6,169 nucleotides of DNA. Source: Bacteroidia bacterium (lineage in GTDB: Bacteria > Bacteroidota > Bacteroidia > Cytophagales > Cyclobacteriaceae). The translations under genes and the position numbers were made by a program. The stretch covers positions 1 to 6,169 of the forward strand of contig JAAURZ010000156.1 of assembly GCA_012031955.1 (NCBI GenBank), written 5' to 3'. The first letter of the stretch is position 1, and the number at the start of each line of letters is the position of its first letter. The notes under the pieces were generated by a model. It made no database searches. It was not told the origin of the DNA and worked only from the letters and a program-made list of their open reading frames with translations. This document shows positions 5,805-6,169 of this stretch, in pieces.

Positions 5805-6169
5805 CTACCTGGCAAAAATTCCGACGACGTGACCATCGGGGTCCTTCACATAAAATCCGCGACGGTGTCCATAAGAGGAGGGCAGCGCTTGAATTTGGTC
5901 GGACACGAACGTAACGCTGCTTGCTTCCAGTTTGGCAAACAGTGCGTCGATGTCGTCAGTTACAACGATGGTCTCCCAGTGTAAAAGGTCGTCGACGCGA
6001 GCGTCGACAGGTATGCTCCTGCCGGGGCCCGGTTCGAGGTATTGCAAAATTCGACACCAAGCCCTTCGGCGCGCGTGCCGGTAATGTGCAGTCGTGCACC
6101 GGGTACGTTATTGAGGTGAGACTGTTCGTTGCCGTAGTTGTAGCTCTCGCCCCGAAATGTGATACCGAG
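5805..6169 (-). CDS. VOC-superfamily (glyoxalase/dioxygenase-like) protein, C-terminal part, one frameshift
   Basis: Partial gene: the start lies beyond the window edge. The reconstructed 121 residues run LGITFRGESYNYGNEQSHLNNVPGARLHITG...LGVEF then LQYLEPGPGRSIPVDARVDDLLHWETIVVTDDIDALFAKLE...GHRRGFYVKDPDGHVVGIFAR. This is the two-module VOC fold: end of module 1 (VEFLQYLEP), linker, then module 2 opening with LLHWETIVV and closing with the KDPDGH...  strand typical of the superfamily. The reading frame breaks at a T4 run (bases 6046-6049, read on the minus strand); one more T joins the two parts. An ORF caller would report only an 80-residue piece from a TTG at 6047. Possible metal ligands are the Glu of VEF and the His of LLHWET, not verified. 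Reaction unknown; glyoxalase activity should not be assumed. It may be a separate unit from the YHS operon. Confidence 0.85.

Noticed and set aside
5991..6008. Inverted repeat GTCGACGC-GA-GCGTCGAC
   Set aside because: Lies inside the VOC gene and follows from the coded Val-Asp-Ala-Arg-Val-Asp run; no reason to see a regulatory site.

Overview
The window looks like chromosomal DNA of a Bacteroidota bacterium, most likely a Chitinophaga/Niastella-type member. This is inferred from three things: the protein families present (a MASE1-type membrane histidine kinase, an exported SMP-30 protein with an N-terminal jelly-roll domain, an exported HbpS/GlcG protein and a tandem-YHS protein); A/T-rich leaders without clear Shine-Dalgarno sequences; and signal peptides ending in '...A-Q'. 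No RNA gene, CRISPR array, insertion sequence or phage gene is visible.

Layout. Plus strand: the last 34 codons of an unidentified gene (3-107); an intergenic stretch with a perfect 18-bp palindrome and a strong 13-bp-stem hairpin (108-283); an SDR-family oxidoreductase (284-963); and an orphan MASE1 sensor histidine kinase (992-2609). A hairpin terminator (2609-2633) separates these from a convergent minus-strand block. Read in its own direction, that block runs: the C-terminal part of a VOC/glyoxalase-like protein (6169-5805), a tandem YHS-domain exported protein (5709-4801), an HbpS/GlcG-type exported protein (4767-4298) and a large exported SMP-30/gluconolactonase-like protein (4294-2665). 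The last three are tightly spaced (33 and 3 nt), share orientation, and all appear to carry signal peptides, so they probably form one operon whose products act in the periplasm. Their joint job is unknown; a sugar-lactone or other small-molecule pathway involving metal or haem is only a guess.

The most important point for a reader is that five of the six main genes need a single-base correction (one needs two) to read through. Five of the six lesions are apparent losses of one base in a homopolymer of 3-6 nt; the sixth is one extra base in 'gcgc'. Beyond every lesion the protein resumes with conserved family motifs. This points to sequencing or assembly error (homopolymer indels) rather than true gene decay, although real recent pseudogenes cannot be excluded from sequence alone. 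Coordinates below give the reconstructed full genes; ordinary ORF calling would split or truncate them.

I did not find a convincing new defence, mobile or RNA system. The nearest thing to an undescribed system is the exported YHS-YHS / HbpS / jelly-roll-SMP-30 cassette.
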